A stretch of DNA of 46,220 bases. Origin: CAZPBO01 sp964584815. Lineage in GTDB: Bacteria; Planctomycetota; SKW154. The stretch is from assembly GCA_964584815.1 (NCBI GenBank), contig CAZPBO010000010.1:1-46220 (forward strand), in the 5' to 3' direction. Positions 16,923 to 25,105 of the stretch are shown here, one piece after another. Position 1 is the stretch's first letter; every line of letters begins with the position of its first letter. The notes under the pieces were generated by a model that was given only the letters and a program-made list of their open reading frames with translations, had not been told where the DNA came from and did not search any database. The position numbers and the translations under genes were made by a program.

Positions 16923-18709
16923 TGGAGCGGCAGATACGCAATATCTGCATTATTGCGCATATTGACCACGGCAAAAGCACATTGGCTGACAGGCTCATTG
17001 AGCAGGCGGGGATTGTGGAGCACGCCGACCTACTGCTTGACTCAATGGATTTGGAGCGGGAAAGGGGGATAACGATAAAAGCGGCGGCGGTCGCCCTTGA
17101 CTACAACATAAACGGCTCTCTTTTCCGCATCAACCTGATAGACACCCCAGGACATGTGGACTTCTCCTATGAGGTGAGCAGGAGTCTTAAGGCGTGTGAG
17201 GGGGCGGTGCTTTTGGTGGACGCCGCTCAAGGTGTGGAAGCACAAACCATATCCAACTTCTATCTGGCGCTGGAGGAAGACCTTGAGATAATCCCCGTGC
17301 TGAACAAGATAGACCTACCAGTCGCGCGTCCAGACGAGGTGCGTGCTGAACTGGAGACAATTCTGGGAATTGACTCCGCAGATGTTCTTGAGATAAGCGC
17401 CAAGACAGGTGAGGGTGTGAAGCACCTGATAGAGGAGGTGGCAAGGAGGGTGCCGCCGCCGATGGGGAACGCTGAAAAGCCGCTGCGTGCGCTCATATTT
17501 GACGCACAGTTCAATGACTACCGCGGAGTCATCGTCTATCTACGCGTCTTTGACGGCACCATCCGCGCAGGCGACAAAATCCGAACACTCGCCACAAACA
17601 GAACTTACGAAGTGCAGGAAGTCGGAATCTTCCGCCCCAAGATGGAACCGACCCAATCGCTTTCCGCCGGTGAAGTCGGCTACCTTATTGCCGGCATAAA
17701 GCAGATACGGGATGTGCGTGTTGGCGACACCATCACCTACGCTGGCGCCGATGTTGAGCCGCTCCCCGGGTATCGGGAGCCAAAACCGATGGTGTTCTGC
17801 TCATTTTACCCTGACATAGAAACCGAAAGTGAGCGACTGCGTCGGGCGCTTGAGAAGTTGAGCCTCAACGACGCCGCCCTCTTCTGGGAGCCGGAATTTT
17901 CGGAAGCCCTGGGGCTGGGCTTCCGCTGCGGCTTTCTGGGGCTGCTCCATATGGAAATAACACAGGAACGACTTGAGAGGGAGTTGAATGTCGGGGTGGT
18001 GCAGACAGCGCCATCAGTGCAGTATCAGGTTGTCAGAAAGAGCGGCGAGGTGGAGACGATTGATGCGCCCAGCAAACTGCCCGACGCCGCCGAAATCGCC
18101 GAAATCCGCGAGCCCATCGTTGAGGTCTCTATCGTCCTGCCCAACAACCTGATAGGCTCTGTAATGCGCCTCTGCGACTCCCGCCGCGGCAAACTCATCT
18201 CCACACAGTTCCTTTCACCCACACGCTCCCTCCTCATATACCGCCTCCCGCTTGCGGAAATCATCTACGACTTCTACGACCGCCTGAAATCGGTCACACG
18301 CGGACTCGCCACCATGGACTATGAGTTCAAAGGCTTTGAACCCTCCGACCTCGTCAGACTGGATATACTGGTGCACGGCAGACGCGTTGACCCGCTCTCT
18401 GTCATAGTCCACCGCCAACAAGCCTACCACACAGGCAAGCGAATTTTGCAAATTCTTAAAAAGGAGATACCACGCCATCTATTTCAGGTGACATTACAGG
18501 CGGCGGTAGGCAGCCGCATTATTGCCCGTGAAAACATCAGACCCCTTGCCAAAAATGTGACTGCCAAATGCTATGGTGGTGATGTAACACGCAAAATGAA
18601 ACTCTTAAAAAGGCAGCGTGAGGGGAAGAAGCGTATGAAGCAGGTGGGGCGTGTGACGATGCCTCAGAGCGCGTTTCTTGCTGTTCTTAAGCGTGGCGAG
18701 GACAAATGA
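16922..18709 (+). CDS. lepA: Elongation factor 4 (LepA), ribosome back-translocating GTPase
   Basis: A 595-residue translational GTPase of standard length. G1 is AHIDHGKS near the N-terminus, the switch region is DSMDLERERGITIKA, G3 is DTPGH, G4 is NKID (in VLNKIDLP), and G5 lies at EISAKTGEG. The LepA-specific C-terminal domain is visible as KNVTAKCYGGDVTRKMKLL and KRQREGKKRMKQVG. I chose ATG 16922, preceded by GGGGAGG, over the GTG at 16919. The start overlaps the GAF gene stop and its own stop overlaps a small downstream ORF as ATGA. It acts on stalled or mistranslocated ribosomes. Confidence 0.98.
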   Translation: MERQIRNICIIAHIDHGKSTLADRLIEQAGIVEHADLLLDSMDLERERGITIKAAAVALDYNINGSLFRINLIDTPGHVDFSYEVSRSLKACEGAVLLVDAAQGVEAQTISNFYLALEEDLEIIPVLNKIDLPVARPDEVRAELETILGIDSADVLEISAKTGEGVKHLIEEVARRVPPPMGNAEKPLRALIFDAQFNDYRGVIVYLRVFDGTIRAGDKIRTLATNRTYEVQEVGIFRPKMEPTQSLSAGEVGYLIAGIKQIRDVRVGDTITYAGADVEPLPGYREPKPMVFCSFYPDIETESERLRRALEKLSLNDAALFWEPEFSEALGLGFRCGFLGLLHMEITQERLERELNVGVVQTAPSVQYQVVRKSGEVETIDAPSKLPDAAEIAEIREPIVEVSIVLPNNLIGSVMRLCDSRRGKLISTQFLSPTRSLLIYRLPLAEIIYDFYDRLKSVTRGLATMDYEFKGFEPSDLVRLDILVHGRRVDPLSVIVHRQQAYHTGKRILQILKKEIPRHLFQVTLQAAVGSRIIARENIRPLAKNVTAKCYGGDVTRKMKLLKRQREGKKRMKQVGRVTMPQSAFLAVLKRGEDK

Positions 18710-18834
18710 AAGCAATCGCAGAACTTAATCAAAAACTTTACGGTTTGTTGACACAGAGTAGCGCCTGCATCATCTGTGGATGGCATCCGCCCCATCAGCC
18801 CGATGCGCTTGAACTTTCCCTCCTCAACGGCTAA
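18706..18834 (+). CDS. Possible 42-residue protein coupled to lepA
   Basis: The ATG at 18706 overlaps the lepA TGA as ATGA and opens a 42-codon frame beginning MKAIAELNQKLYGLL and containing SSACIICGWHPPHQPDALE, with a CxxC-His arrangement. The overlap type is the same one used between genuine genes in this window, which supports translation, but there is no homologue that I recognise. It could also be the decayed start of a longer gene; the 80 bp after its stop show no continuation. Confidence 0.35.
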   Translation: MKAIAELNQKLYGLLTQSSACIICGWHPPHQPDALELSLLNG

Positions 18835-18914
18835 TATAACTATGGTGCGAAGAGGCGGCAAAGGCGGAAAATTGTTGTAGACATAAATCAATTATGTTTT
18901 TGAGGCGTTGAAAT

Positions 18915-19964
18915 ATGAGGGCGCATGTTCTCATAACCGATAAAGATACTTTCCCTGTGGTGCGCGACAATGGTTTTTGGGGAGTTGGAACAAAGAATAT
19001 TCCTCAAAACTACGACGAAGTAATACAAGAGAGTCTGAAATATCCGAACAAGAAGCCGTATTTGAGGATGATTGCTGATATCCTGAACACGAGAGTAGGT
19101 GATATAGCATTTCTATATGAGCGCGGGGTTGGTTTTCACGGTGTTTATAAAGTAAAGAGTGAACCGTTCTTTGATACTAGAACCATTGGCTGCGTGGATG
19201 GTAAATGGCCGTTGAGGATTGAGATAGAATGCTTAAGTTATTTTCCCACACCTGTTCCAGAAGACCTTTTATTCTCCTCCAAAGATTACGAGTCAAAATG
19301 TTGGGGCTGGTTCTACAGGAAGGTGCAAGGACCCAGAGGAATGAATACGGTGAATCCCGAAACAGCAGAGGTTCTTGTAGAACTGCTTGTGGAACTGAAC
19401 GGGAACGCGGTTGATAAGCCCGATACCATGAAGACTTATCCCGTCAAGAAGAGTGAGAGGCGCAAGATAGAGTTGCGTTTGAGCAAGTTAAGTCGTAATG
19501 GCAGGGTGGTATTAGAGGATGTTCTGAGGGCGTGGTTAGTGTCGCATATTGACGATAAGAGTTGTGAAAGTGTTAGAGAAGTGTTTGGTCCTGCTGAAGA
19601 TATAGAGTGGTTCGCCAACAATGTCCCCTATTATATTACCAGAAAACATATGGATATTCTCGTTTATCACAAAAACGCCAGTTATACTGGCTATCCGTTC
19701 AGGTATAAGTTCACTGTCATGGAACTCAAACGAGGAGAGGCTACCGATAAAGATGTGAGCCAACTTATCAACTATTCAAAATGGGTGGCAGGCAGGTTGG
19801 CTGGAGGGCGAATAGAAAGTGTGCAGCCTACTTTAATCGCTTTTGATTTTCGCAAAAGCGCAAAAATAAAGGCTGCAAACAGCGATTTTTCTAACAGAGG
19901 TGTGCGTTTGTTCGCATACAAGATAGCAGGAGACGATATCAAATTTGAGGAAATAAAACCGTGA
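18915..19964 (+). CDS. Putative PUA/EVE-like plus PD-(D/E)XK nuclease (candidate modification-sensing restriction enzyme)
   Basis: A 349-residue protein in two parts. Residues about 10-90 resemble an EVE/PUA-type fold: an N-terminal strand, WGVG, and the pattern GDIAFLYERGVGFHGVYKV, as in readers of modified bases. Residues about 230-315 carry a PD-(D/E)XK core: D247 in HMDILVYHK, then E270 and K272 in FTVMELKRG, and Q283/Y287 in SQLINYSKW, like the QxxxY motif of RecB/NucS-type nucleases. The combination suggests a DNA nuclease that recognises modified or special DNA. The coding sequence is clearly more AT-rich than its neighbours, stands alone, and is closed by its own hairpin terminator, all signs of acquisition. 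No methyltransferase lies beside it. Domain calls are by motif only; EVE versus another PUA-like domain is unsure. Confidence 0.7.
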   Translation: MRAHVLITDKDTFPVVRDNGFWGVGTKNIPQNYDEVIQESLKYPNKKPYLRMIADILNTRVGDIAFLYERGVGFHGVYKVKSEPFFDTRTIGCVDGKWPLRIEIECLSYFPTPVPEDLLFSSKDYESKCWGWFYRKVQGPRGMNTVNPETAEVLVELLVELNGNAVDKPDTMKTYPVKKSERRKIELRLSKLSRNGRVVLEDVLRAWLVSHIDDKSCESVREVFGPAEDIEWFANNVPYYITRKHMDILVYHKNASYTGYPFRYKFTVMELKRGEATDKDVSQLINYSKWVAGRLAGGRIESVQPTLIAFDFRKSAKIKAANSDFSNRGVRLFAYKIAGDDIKFEEIKP

Positions 19965-19974
19965 AAACGGTTTT
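19955..19974 (+). terminator. Hairpin at the end of the nuclease gene
   Basis: AAAACCGT-GAAA-ACGGTTTT, a perfect 8-bp stem with a GAAA tetraloop. It spans the stop codon of the nuclease gene and the arms are symmetrical, so it might work for both strands. The facing thiC gene ends about 120 bp away. Low GC in the stem makes strength uncertain. Confidence 0.55.
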
Positions 19975-20095
19975 GGCATTCCTGCTATTATAAGGAACCC
20001 AACGGATAGAACCAAGGCAGTAGTAAGTAATAAAATGGAGGTTTGTGGGATTGATGCGTTCGTATGGTTGCGTAACTGCATAACCGACTGTAAAT

Positions 20096-21385
20096 TTACT
20101 CCTTATGCTTGAAAACCTTAAGAGCGCAAAATCTGCCACACATAGTGCAAACTTTCGGGTCGCGTGGGGTGCTTGAGGCGCGGATGGCTCGGAATCGGTG
20201 AGGATGAATAGCCAGTCTTTCTTGCGTTTTCCAGTCAAGCGATGCGCGGGCAAGCGCCATCTCTCTGTCCTTTTCTGCGGCACCTGCGATACCCAGAGCC
20301 ACATCAGCCGCGTGCGCCGCTATCCGCGCACCCACAACACCCTCCACCACATCCTCCACATCCGGCAACCTGATATGCTCACTGGGGGTCACATAACAAA
20401 GGAAATCTGCGCCGCACAACGCCGCCACAGCACCACCTATCGCCGCCACTATATGGTCAAATCCCGGTGCTATATCAATCACAACAGGACCCAGAACATA
20501 AAACGGCGCCCCATCTGTCAACTCCTTCTGCAGACGCATATTCTCCTCCACCTGATTGAGCGGTATATGTCCTGGTCCCTCAATCATCACCTGAACGCCC
20601 GCCTCCAGTGCCCTTTTGCGCAACTCGCCCAGAGTTATCAACTCTTCAATCTGGGCGCGGTCGGTGGCATCTGAAAGGCAACCCGGACGCAATCCATCCC
20701 CCAGAGAAAGTGTTAGGTCATATTTTTTTGCTATATCAAGGAGGCGGTCAAACTGCTCATAAAGGGGGTTTTCGCGTCCTGTTTCTTCAATGTAGCGGGC
20801 AAGGAATGCGCCGCCGCGGGAGACTATCCCCATAATACGCCCTTGCTTATGGAGGCGTTCAAGAGAGGCGCGGGTGACACCGCAGTGAACGGTTACAAAC
20901 GATATTCCGTCGCGGGCGTGCTTTTCTATGTCTGCAAAAAGCGCATCCGCATCAAACTCCCAGACCTCGCCGCCTGCTCCCACCGTCTCTTTCACCGTCT
21001 GGTATATGGGCACAGAGCCTACAGGAACGGAGGATTCGGCTATGATTTGGCGGCGTATTTTGTCCAAATCTCCGCCTGTGGAGAGGTCCATAACGGTGTC
21101 GGTGCCGGCAGCAATCGCCGCGCGCAACTTCGCCAACTCCAAATCCACATCCATACGGTCCTCAGATGTGCCGATGTTGGCGTTGACCTTTGTGCGTGCA
21201 GGATGTCCCACCGCCACAGCACCACCGTTGCTGTGGTTAGGGTTGTAGAGAATCACTATTCTGCCTTCCGCGACCAGATGGCGCACAACATCCTCATCCA
21301 GTCCTTCCTTCTGCGCCACCTGTCGCACCTGCTCAGTCACAACGCCTCTTCTTGCCGCTTCAATCTGTGTTGTCTCAACCATCAT
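20096..21385 (-). CDS. thiC: Phosphomethylpyrimidine synthase ThiC (or BzaF-like paralogue)
   Basis: A protein of about 429 residues of the radical-SAM ThiC family, which converts aminoimidazole ribotide to the thiamine pyrimidine HMP-P. Family blocks seen are VTVHCGVTR, VSRGGAF, LSLGDGLRPG, MIEGPGHIPL, ADFLCYVTPSEH and the C-terminal Cys motif CTMCGRFC (C-x2-C-x3-C). The short form without the long N-terminal domain is usual in anaerobes. The start is ATG 21385 or 21382, both just after GGAGG and inside the end of the Memo-family gene; the longer open frame upstream would overlap that gene by 70 bp more. BzaF, which makes 5-hydroxybenzimidazole for the lower ligand of cobamides, is a close paralogue and cannot be excluded. 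No TPP riboswitch is visible. It is the last gene of the pgk operon. Confidence 0.9.
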   Translation of the reverse strand: MMVETTQIEAARRGVVTEQVRQVAQKEGLDEDVVRHLVAEGRIVILYNPNHSNGGAVAVGHPARTKVNANIGTSEDRMDVDLELAKLRAAIAAGTDTVMDLSTGGDLDKIRRQIIAESSVPVGSVPIYQTVKETVGAGGEVWEFDADALFADIEKHARDGISFVTVHCGVTRASLERLHKQGRIMGIVSRGGAFLARYIEETGRENPLYEQFDRLLDIAKKYDLTLSLGDGLRPGCLSDATDRAQIEELITLGELRKRALEAGVQVMIEGPGHIPLNQVEENMRLQKELTDGAPFYVLGPVVIDIAPGFDHIVAAIGGAVAALCGADFLCYVTPSEHIRLPDVEDVVEGVVGARIAAHAADVALGIAGAAEKDREMALARASLDWKTQERLAIHPHRFRAIRASSTPRDPKVCTMCGRFCALKVFKHKE

Positions 21386-22592
21386 CACGCCTCCACACCA
21401 TAGCAGCAAAGGTGACAACCGAGTCAGTCTCTTTCTCCACTGACTGCTCATATTTTATTGTTTTGCCGCTCGCATCTGTAGGCAACAGTTCAAGCAGTGT
21501 CCATATCGGTGGAAGACCACAGATACGCCTGGCATCGCGTTCCTTTGCCACTTCCTCAAACAGTCCGTTTGCGTCTCCTTTTTCAACAAGCGACAATATC
21601 TTTTCGTCCTGCTCTCGCAGCCAGTCAAGAACCGACTGTTGCATCGTCACACCATCCCCGAATCGGCGTCCTATATGCGACAAATCAGCACCTGCTATCA
21701 GAATAGGGTTTTCAACACTGCTCAACACATCCCGCATCGCGCCAAGAAACTCCTGCACCCGCTTGTCCTCATCTGGACTCTTCCCCTCCTGCATATAGCG
21801 ATGGAAACCGCCGCAGAGGACAGGCAGAATACGAAAATCTGCGCCGTCAAGCAGATGTTGCAGAAACAGAACCTGAAACTCAATTGAATGCTCACCGCGA
21901 TGGCTGAACTCATCCTGCCCCAGCCATTTCATTTTATCAAGCAGTTTTGCGGCGGTTTCGTCGGCGTTTTTTGCCACACCAAGCGGGGTTTTGAAATCTT
22001 TTTTTGTAAGGCAGAATGGCTCCTCCATAGGGGTGTGGCAGGTGCCGAGCAGGATAAATGTCGCAGGTGTTTGGATGTTTTTGAGTGTAGAATAAGCGGC
22101 GGCAAAACAGCCTTTCCCGCGCTGCAGGTCAATGTGGGGAGCAACAAGGGCGCAGGGTGGAACATCAAGAGCGCTCTCCACACCCTCAAAGAAGGATGTG
22201 AGCATCTTCTTAATGCCGTCGGTCTCGGCGGGATATGCGGCGCCTGCAAAACGCGCCTCCCGCAATGGAGCCTTGCGAAACTCCTCTACTATTTCGTTGC
22301 GCCAACTGCGGTAACTGTCGTTCTCAAGCAGGTGATGTCTGTCAAGTTGCGCCACCAACTCCTCAATCTTTTCGCTGGGGATGATGGTGCCGAAGCGCCG
22401 CGCAAAGTCCACCTGAATATCCAGCACACCGCGACTGCCGTCCATCAGCGCCATCAGATAGAACGCCAACGGGCTGATGACCATCACCTCATCCGTTAAG
22501 CCTTCAGGGTCACGCAGAAGAAACGCCATCTGTTCACCTGTCTGAACAGGAACAACATCCAATGGTCGCACACAAGGTTTTTCCTCGCTCAT
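21375..22592 (-). CDS. amrB: AmmeMemoRadiSam system protein B (Memo family)
   Basis: About 405 residues. The Memo core is recognisable: APHIDLQRGKGCFAAAY, LLGTCHTPMEEPF, HRGEHSIEFQVLFLQHL and AGADLSHIGRRFGD hold the conserved His/Asp/Glu set of the dioxygenase-like fold. The N-terminal hundred residues (RPLDVVPVQTGEQMAFLLRD through RHHLLEND) look like a PqqD-type peptide-recognition domain and precede the Memo part, as in many bacterial versions. Start ATG 22592 shares one base with the TGA of the preceding gene; a GTG at 22595 is also possible. The radical SAM and AMMECR1 partners of the three-gene AmmeMemoRadiSam set are not in the window. Function is not established for the bacterial proteins; coupling to thiC is a contextual clue only. 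Confidence 0.88.
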   Translation of the reverse strand: MSEEKPCVRPLDVVPVQTGEQMAFLLRDPEGLTDEVMVISPLAFYLMALMDGSRGVLDIQVDFARRFGTIIPSEKIEELVAQLDRHHLLENDSYRSWRNEIVEEFRKAPLREARFAGAAYPAETDGIKKMLTSFFEGVESALDVPPCALVAPHIDLQRGKGCFAAAYSTLKNIQTPATFILLGTCHTPMEEPFCLTKKDFKTPLGVAKNADETAAKLLDKMKWLGQDEFSHRGEHSIEFQVLFLQHLLDGADFRILPVLCGGFHRYMQEGKSPDEDKRVQEFLGAMRDVLSSVENPILIAGADLSHIGRRFGDGVTMQQSVLDWLREQDEKILSLVEKGDANGLFEEVAKERDARRICGLPPIWTLLELLPTDASGKTIKYEQSVEKETDSVVTFAAMVWRRDDG

Positions 22593-23227
22593 CACTTTTC
22601 TCCAAGCAGATTTTTGTAAAACTGAAGTGGGTCTTGGTCTTGTGGTGGGGTTTTTCCTGTGAGCGCGGTCAGTGCCGCCACAACCCTTTCACGCATTCTG
22701 CCCGCAGACAGCATCTGCAGCAGTCTTTTTGCGGCGCTTTTGTCGCCACGCTCCCCCAGCACCAATGCCGCCACATCGCCGCATACTCCCTCCTTCCCCA
22801 ACTGCTCCCGCAGATAGGAAAAGCCCTCTCCTTGGGCGAGTTGCCGCCCCACATCTAATGCCGCCTCCACTTTCCCTTGATTGCAGAACCGCTCAAACAG
22901 TCCTTTTTGCGCCTGAAAGACCGCCTCGCCGCCACCAAGGCGCTCCGCAAACAGCCTACCACCCTGCCGTTTCAACCTGTATTCCGCCTCCACAACAAAT
23001 CCTGTGCTGCTGGTGCGCAGAACCGCCACTGTCCCATCCTCAAGAACTGCCACCACCCTGCCATCCCCCAGCGCGGAAACCGAAAACACCCTTAACGCCC
23101 CACCAGCCAGACCCGTCTTGCGCGGCGTGCACAACGCCATCACAAGCAGAACACCGAAGACAAAGGCGAGCATCATCAGCACCCACGACCCCTTGTCCAT
23201 ACCACCTGTCTTTTTCGCCTCACTCAC
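22592..23227 (-). CDS. Membrane-anchored protein of unknown function
   Basis: A 211-residue protein with one N-terminal membrane helix (WVLMMLAFVFGVLLVMALC). After it comes a short beta-rich segment (RVVAVLEDGTVAVLRT), then helical, HEAT- or TPR-like sequence rich in Ala, Leu and Gly. I do not recognise a family. The start is GTG 23227, overlapping the pgk stop as GTGA with GGAGG about eight bases upstream. It is locked into the pgk - this gene - Memo - thiC unit, so expression is coupled to glycolysis/thiamine genes, but no function follows from that. Confidence 0.75.
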   Translation of the reverse strand: MSEAKKTGGMDKGSWVLMMLAFVFGVLLVMALCTPRKTGLAGGALRVFSVSALGDGRVVAVLEDGTVAVLRTSSTGFVVEAEYRLKRQGGRLFAERLGGGEAVFQAQKGLFERFCNQGKVEAALDVGRQLAQGEGFSYLREQLGKEGVCGDVAALVLGERGDKSAAKRLLQMLSAGRMRERVVAALTALTGKTPPQDQDPLQFYKNLLGEK

Positions 23228-24417
23228 TCTGCATCCCTCCTCTCAAGAAGCGCGGTGATGCCTGGAAGATGGGGGTTTTGGAGGAACTGAAGCGCCGCGC
23301 CGCCACCTGTTGAAACATAAGAGAATCGGTCAATATTGCCGTATCGCTCCACCGCGGCTATGGTGTCGCCTCCACAGATAACCGAATAAGCGCGTAGTCG
23401 CCCTATTGCGCGTGCTATGTTGGCTGTCCCTTCCGCAAAACGCTCCCACTCAAACACCCCCATCGGTCCGTTCCACAAAACCATCTTCGCGTCACGAAGA
23501 AGCGATGAAAATCGGTCCACTGTCTTTGGACCTATATCAAGTCCCAACAGGTTGTCGGGGATTTCGCGACCGCACAAAACTGGGTCAGCATCGGCGCTGA
23601 ACGATGGGGCGGCGATGTGGTCTTCAGGAAGCGCAAAAACCCGTCCCATCCGTCGCGCCTCGTCCAGAGTCTCCCTCGCCTCATCCAGATACTCCTTCTC
23701 CACCCGCGACTTACCCACCCCAACCCCTTTCGCCGCAAGAAATGTGTAAGCCATAGCCCCTCCCACTATCACCACATCAGCGGTTCTCAAGAACTGCTTT
23801 ATAAGTCCTATTTTGTCTGCAACCTTGGCACCGCCGAAGACCGCCACAAACGGTCTGTCGGGCTCCGTGCGCACACGCATCAAAACCTCCGTCTCCTTCA
23901 AGACAAGCGGACCCGCATATGAAGGCAAAAACCTCGTTATGGCGCAGACGGAGGCGTGCTTTCTGTGGAGCGTCCCAAAGGCGTCATTGATGTATATGTC
24001 GGCAAGGCGGGCAAGACGCTTGGCAAAATCCTCGTCGTTCTTCTCCTCACCCCCATCAAAACGCAGGTTCTGAAGCAGCATAATCTCACCTTCTTTCAAT
24101 TTGAGCGAGAGGGTATAGACATGTTCTCCTGTTATCTCATCAACGAACTTAACGGGATAATCAAGCAGTTTCTGAAGCGCTTCCGCCACGGGTTGCAGAG
24201 ACAGACTCTTAACGCGTCTGCCCTTTGGGCGTCCAAGATGAGACGCCACCACAAGCCGCGCACCGCGAACGCGCAACTCCGTAAGCGTCGGTATGGTCAT
24301 CCGCAGACGAAAATCGTTCCTGACCCTGCCCCCCTCCACAGGAACATTGAAATCCACCCGCAAAAAGACGCGGACTCCCCGAACATAGGCGTCTCGCCAG
24401 TCCGGCAACCGTAACAT
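23224..24417 (-). CDS. pgk: Phosphoglycerate kinase
   Basis: A 397-residue glycolytic/gluconeogenic enzyme interconverting 1,3-bisphosphoglycerate + ADP and 3-phosphoglycerate + ATP. N-domain substrate residues lie in VFLRVDFNVPVEGGRVRNDF and VVASHLGRPKGR, with the basic patch ARLADIYINDAFGTLHRKHA. C-domain nucleotide residues lie in GGAKVADKIGLIKQF, MVLWNGPMGVFEWERF and the glycine-rich VSTGGGAALQFL. All are intact and the length is standard. Its promoter lies 30-60 bp upstream and its stop overlaps the next gene. Confidence 0.97.
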   Translation of the reverse strand: MLRLPDWRDAYVRGVRVFLRVDFNVPVEGGRVRNDFRLRMTIPTLTELRVRGARLVVASHLGRPKGRRVKSLSLQPVAEALQKLLDYPVKFVDEITGEHVYTLSLKLKEGEIMLLQNLRFDGGEEKNDEDFAKRLARLADIYINDAFGTLHRKHASVCAITRFLPSYAGPLVLKETEVLMRVRTEPDRPFVAVFGGAKVADKIGLIKQFLRTADVVIVGGAMAYTFLAAKGVGVGKSRVEKEYLDEARETLDEARRMGRVFALPEDHIAAPSFSADADPVLCGREIPDNLLGLDIGPKTVDRFSSLLRDAKMVLWNGPMGVFEWERFAEGTANIARAIGRLRAYSVICGGDTIAAVERYGNIDRFSYVSTGGGAALQFLQNPHLPGITALLERRDAE

Positions 24418-24446
24418 ACACTTCCCCCATCACCTCTATTGCAAAT

Positions 24447-24475
24447 TATAACCTTTTGCCGCTTTTTCGGCAAGG
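24447..24475 (-). promoter_or_regulatory. Promoter of the pgk - thiC operon
   Basis: On the minus strand TTGCCG (24470-24475) and a perfect TATAAT (24447-24452) are separated by 17 bp. The first transcribed base would fall about 20 bp before pgk. The -35 hexamer is one arm of an inverted repeat TTGCCG-6 nt-CGGCAA (24458-24475), a possible operator. Confidence 0.7.
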
Positions 24476-24531
24476 TAACTCCACTTTTGGCTGCCTGTTC
24501 GTTACAATTCTATGTTTTTAAGGAGCCTCAT

Positions 24532-25086
24532 ATGCGTGGTCTGGTTTTGATAACCGCCTTTGTCTCTGTTTTGGGATGTGCGCAGAGCAAGACATATGCT
24601 TTGATTGAGACCGATTTTGGCACGATTAAGGTGTTGCTTTATGAAAAAGATGCGCCGAAGACCTGTGCCAACTTCATTAAACTGGCAAAAAGCGGCTTCT
24701 ATAACGGTCTAACATTTCATCGTATTGTGCGGGGACATGTGATACAGGGAGGCTGTCCGAAGGGCGATGGCACAGGAGGTCCTGGATGGACGATACCGCT
24801 TGAGATAACGCCGCATAAACATATCACAGGTGCTGTGGGGATGGCGCGGGGAGCAGACCCCAACTCTGCAGGTTCTCAGTTCTATATCTGTCTTGCACCG
24901 CGTCCCCACCTTGACGGCAAATTCTGCGTCTTCGGACAGGTGGTTGAGGGAATGGATGTGGTGCGTAAGATAGAGGCGGTAGAGGTGGAGGAGAGATGGG
25001 TGGAAACAGGAAACGGCAGGCGGGTGGCGCTCCACCGCCCCAAAAAGCCAATCCATATGAAGACTGTGCGCATAATAAAAGAGTGA
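24532..25086 (+). CDS. Cyclophilin-type peptidyl-prolyl isomerase, probable lipoprotein
   Basis: A 184-residue cyclophilin that would catalyse proline cis-trans isomerisation outside the cytoplasm. I start at ATG 24532 (MRGLVLIT), preceded by AAGGAG; the open frame begins at 24439 without a good site. The N-terminus is a short hydrophobic signal ending VSVLGC, a lipobox. Core motifs are LTFHRIVRGHVIQGG (catalytic Arg and Gln), DGTGGPGW, AGSQFYICLAP (active-site Phe) and HLDGKFCVFGQV. The usual FxMQGG segment is changed to HVIQGG, so activity may be reduced. It leads the plus-strand unit with cooC only 19 bp downstream. A TACAAT at 24503-24508 is a possible -10 element without a clear -35. Confidence 0.9.
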   Translation: MRGLVLITAFVSVLGCAQSKTYALIETDFGTIKVLLYEKDAPKTCANFIKLAKSGFYNGLTFHRIVRGHVIQGGCPKGDGTGGPGWTIPLEITPHKHITGAVGMARGADPNSAGSQFYICLAPRPHLDGKFCVFGQVVEGMDVVRKIEAVEVEERWVETGNGRRVALHRPKKPIHMKTVRIIKE

Positions 25087-25105
25087 CAGCAAAGGAGGAG
25101 CAACG

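Noticed and set aside
21386..21451. Upstream extension of ThiC with a hydrophobic N-terminus
   Set aside because: The extra 22 residues overlap the Memo-family gene in another frame; ATG 21385/21382 has the ribosome binding site and matches the family start.
24418..24531. Possible TPP riboswitch for the operon containing thiC
   Set aside because: No CTGAGA-type TPP core; the space is filled by a promoter and a short inverted repeat.
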